Below are positions 61,757-64,000 of a stretch of 64,000 nt of DNA, one piece after another. The notes beneath the pieces were generated by a model. That model searched no databases, was not told where the DNA came from, and saw nothing but the letters and a program-made list of their open reading frames with translations. Source of the DNA: Odoribacter sp. Its GTDB lineage: Bacteria > Bacteroidota > Bacteroidia > Bacteroidales > Muribaculaceae. The translations under genes were made by a program, and so were the position numbers. The stretch's first letter is position 1, and each line of letters begins with the position of its first letter. The DNA is taken from assembly GCA_023663145.1 (NCBI GenBank), contig JAMPHZ010000005.1:38321-102320 (forward strand). Reading direction: 5' to 3'.

Positions 61757-63861
61757 TGTGCCATTGATTCAAGTCGTGATTCAAGTTTTATGATCTCGTC
61801 GCGCAAGCGTGCAGCTTCTATGAATTCCATGTCTTTGGCTGCCTGAAGCATGAGTTCGCGCAACCGGTTGATTGAACGTGCAAGCTCGTCGCGGTTCATG
61901 TATGGTACCACGGGATCGGCTGCTATGTCTACCCTTGTCGAGTATTCGTGCGTATACATATTGTCTTGTACCGGTTTGGATTTTCCTTGGGCTTGCTTGC
62001 GTTTATCCTTGGCTGTCATCGGGCGGCCGGATGCAATAGCGCGGTTAGCGATGTCATCTTCATCCTCGCGGCCTACAATGGCATGGCGGGCTTTAATGAT
62101 TGCCTGTGGTGTTATGCCGTGTTCTTCGTTATATGCTAACTGTATTGCGCGTCGCCGCTCGGTTTCATCAATAGTCTGCTGCATGGAGTCCGTTATCTTA
62201 TCGGCATACATTATTACCTGCCCGTTAAGATTACGTGCCGCACGACCTACCGTCTGGGTAAGTGACCGGTGGGATCTCAGGAAGCCTTCTTTGTCAGCAT
62301 CAAGAATTGCGACAAGTGACACCTCCGGCAGGTCGAGGCCCTCTCGCAGCAGGTTCACACCTATAAGTACATCGAATGTCCCGGCCCGTAGATCGTCAAG
62401 AATCTTGATGCGGTCCATGGTGTCGACATCGCTGTGGATATATGCGGTTTTGATGTTAGCCTTCAGGAAATAATCATTGAGTTCCTCTGCCATGCGTTTG
62501 GTGAGGGTGGTGACGAGGGTACGCTCACCACGCTCCACGCGGCGGGCTATCTCTTCCATCAGGTGGTCTATTTGATTTGTGGATGGTACCACGGTGATAA
62601 GCGGATCAAGAAGTCCGGTGGGACGGATGACTTGTTCTACCACTACGCCTTCACTGCGCTTAAGTTCATATTCGGCAGGCGTGGCACTCACATATATGGT
62701 CTGTCCTGTCATGTTCTCGAATTCAGCAAATGTAAGCGGGCGGTTATCGAGGGCTGCTGCAAGCCTGAACCCATAGTTGACAAGATTGGTCTTGCGGGAG
62801 AGATCACCTCCGTGCATTGCCCTAATCTGGGGAATGGTAACGTGACTCTCATCAATGATAGTAAGATAATCTTTGGGAAAATAGTCGAGCAGGCAGAATG
62901 GTCTGTCACCAGGTTGCCGGCCGTCAAAATACCGCGAGTAGTTCTCTATTCCCGAGCAGTATCCCAATTCTTTGATCATTTCCACGTCGTACGTCACACG
63001 TTCTTCAAGGCGTGCGGCCTCAAGGGGTTTATCCTCTTTGCGGAATGCCTCTACCTGTCGCCCGAGATCAAGTTGGATCTGGGCGATGGCTGAGTGTTGT
63101 CGTGCCTGTGATGTCACAAAGATGTTTGCCGGATATATTTTAAAGCAATCATGACTTCCAAGCGAGCGCATGTCTTCAGCATGGTGGGTGGAGATTGATT
63201 CTATCTCATCTCCCCAGAATACTATGCGAAGCACAATTTCCTCGTAGGCAAGGCGGATATCGATAGTATCACCTTTCACGCGGAAAGTGCCTCGGCGTGC
63301 ATCAACTTCATTGCGCGAGTAAAGCGCCCCGACAAGTTGGCGCAATAAAGCGTTCCTCGTGATTTTTTGCCCTACCTCGACATTTACAACATTTGCATTG
63401 AATTCTTCCGGATTCCCTATGCCATAGAGACAAGATACCGACGATACTACAATCACGTCACGACGCCCTGACAGTAATGCTGATGTGGTGGCAAGTCGCA
63501 ATCTGTCTATCTCGTCGTTGATCATTAGATCTTTTTCAATATATTTGTCAACGCTTGGGATATATGCCTCGGGTTGGTAGTAGTCGTAGTATGATACGAA
63601 ATATTCTACAGCATTATCAGGGAAGAATTGCTTGAATTCACTGTAAAGCTGGGCGGCAAGAGTCTTGTTGTGGCTGAGAATGAGAGTCGGACGGTTCACA
63701 CGTTCAATGACATTAGCCATGGTGAAAGTTTTGCCTGAACCTGTGACACCTAAAAGTGTCTGGGCAAGGCAGCTGCTGTCGCTAAGACCCTCCACAAGGC
63801 TGTCTATCGCCTGTGGTTGGTCGCCGGTCGGTGCGAACGCCGAAGAGAGCTTAAAATTCAT
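61753..63861 (-). CDS. uvrB: Excinuclease ABC subunit B
   Basis: UvrB is the damage-verifying helicase-like subunit of nucleotide excision repair. At 702 residues it has Walker A GVTGSGKTFTMANVI, the beta-hairpin region YYDYYQPEAYIP, motif II DESH, motif V/VI VGVNLLREGLDLPEVSLVAI and QTVGRAARN, and a C-terminal UVR coiled-coil domain (residues about 660-702) for contact with UvrC. The start MNFKLSSAFAPTGDQPQAI is standard. It begins the uvrB-ygiQ operon. Confidence 0.98.
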   Translation of the reverse strand: MNFKLSSAFAPTGDQPQAIDSLVEGLSDSSCLAQTLLGVTGSGKTFTMANVIERVNRPTLILSHNKTLAAQLYSEFKQFFPDNAVEYFVSYYDYYQPEAYIPSVDKYIEKDLMINDEIDRLRLATTSALLSGRRDVIVVSSVSCLYGIGNPEEFNANVVNVEVGQKITRNALLRQLVGALYSRNEVDARRGTFRVKGDTIDIRLAYEEIVLRIVFWGDEIESISTHHAEDMRSLGSHDCFKIYPANIFVTSQARQHSAIAQIQLDLGRQVEAFRKEDKPLEAARLEERVTYDVEMIKELGYCSGIENYSRYFDGRQPGDRPFCLLDYFPKDYLTIIDESHVTIPQIRAMHGGDLSRKTNLVNYGFRLAAALDNRPLTFAEFENMTGQTIYVSATPAEYELKRSEGVVVEQVIRPTGLLDPLITVVPSTNQIDHLMEEIARRVERGERTLVTTLTKRMAEELNDYFLKANIKTAYIHSDVDTMDRIKILDDLRAGTFDVLIGVNLLREGLDLPEVSLVAILDADKEGFLRSHRSLTQTVGRAARNLNGQVIMYADKITDSMQQTIDETERRRAIQLAYNEEHGITPQAIIKARHAIVGREDEDDIANRAIASGRPMTAKDKRKQAQGKSKPVQDNMYTHEYSTRVDIAADPVVPYMNRDELARSINRLRELMLQAAKDMEFIEAARLRDEIIKLESRLESMAQ

Positions 63862-63880
63862 ATCAGTATCGTTTAACTTA

Positions 63881-63911
63881 CAAAGTTAACGCTTTCTGCT
63901 GACATATACAA
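63881..63911 (-). promoter_or_regulatory. Promoter of uvrB
   Basis: On the minus strand TTG (complement of 63909-63911), 20 bases, TAACTTTG (complement of 63881-63888): a full Bacteroidota promoter with a leader of about 13 bases. I saw no LexA-like palindrome overlapping it. Nothing else is supported from 63912 to the window end. Confidence 0.78.
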
Positions 63912-64000
63912 TTTTATGCAAGCCTTGTTTTATACTGATCATGTGCAAAGTTTCCAATAAGAAGTGCAACGGCATTCTCCTCACTCCTCCTCAGGGTAAG

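Noticed and set aside
62434..63093. 219-codon open frame on the plus strand
   Set aside because: It is antisense to the conserved core of uvrB and has no recognisable domain.

Overview
The window looks like chromosomal DNA of an uncultured-type gut Bacteroidales, most likely a Muribaculaceae relative (Muribaculum/Duncaniella type). This is inferred from three things: Bacteroidota-specific genes (a DUF5606 protein, DUF4492 beside cydAB, bacterial serine palmitoyltransferase, a Wzi-like outer-membrane protein, a TonB-dependent receptor, YgiQ), moderate GC, and many promoters of the Bacteroidota type TTG-N20-TAnnTTTG. No rRNA, tRNA, CRISPR array or intact insertion sequence was seen.

Layout. 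1-3753: the end of a RelA/SpoT (p)ppGpp enzyme, a lipoprotein, smpB, a five-helix membrane protein and a DUF5606 protein. 3754-4247: the only long gene-free stretch, holding a terminator, a possible degenerate remnant and a promoter. 4248-8719: a compact, AT-richer five-gene accessory block. It has two DNA amino-methyltransferases of different architecture, a small unknown protein, a winged-helix-like protein and a PD-(D/E)XK nuclease that carries a ferredoxin-type four-cysteine motif. It looks like a restriction-modification or related defence system with an iron-sulphur nuclease and is the most unusual object here. 8842-18076: patatin-like phospholipase, GH13 glycosidase, prs, an exported protein paired with a tail-anchored Ser/Thr kinase, an ASCH-like protein and valS.

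18145-24019 (minus strand): a GNAT protein, then a tightly overlapping run DUF4250-uvrD-nspC-glycosyltransferase-radC. 24127-30072 (plus): Wzi-like outer-membrane protein, lipocalin-like lipoprotein, then legB, an ATP-grasp enzyme and neuB (part of a nonulosonic-acid pathway), and a glutaminase-fold protein that seems to have lost its catalytic serine. 30181-42691 (minus): a long co-directional run proS, glycosyltransferase, umuD, umuC, an HU protein, a HU-membrane-LysM fusion, an AI-2E family exporter, DUF4492, cydA, cydB, a YigZ protein and an S9 peptidase. Almost all of its junctions overlap or are separated by under 35 bases.

42857-50376 (plus): ftsY, rimO, isochorismate synthase, then two SGNH hydrolases and an MBOAT acyltransferase, which together look like a glycan O-acetylation cassette. 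50534-59842 (plus): a small DNA-binding protein, a universal stress protein with a formate/nitrite-type channel, a TonB receptor with a DUF362 lipoprotein, serine palmitoyltransferase and an ABC-2 exporter with a DUF2007 protein. 59900-63861 (minus): a YgiQ radical SAM protein and uvrB.

Most of the window is conserved housekeeping. The accessory or unusual parts are 3817-8719, 26099-30072, 36985-38455 and 46182-50376. All family calls come from reading motifs by eye; no database search was possible.
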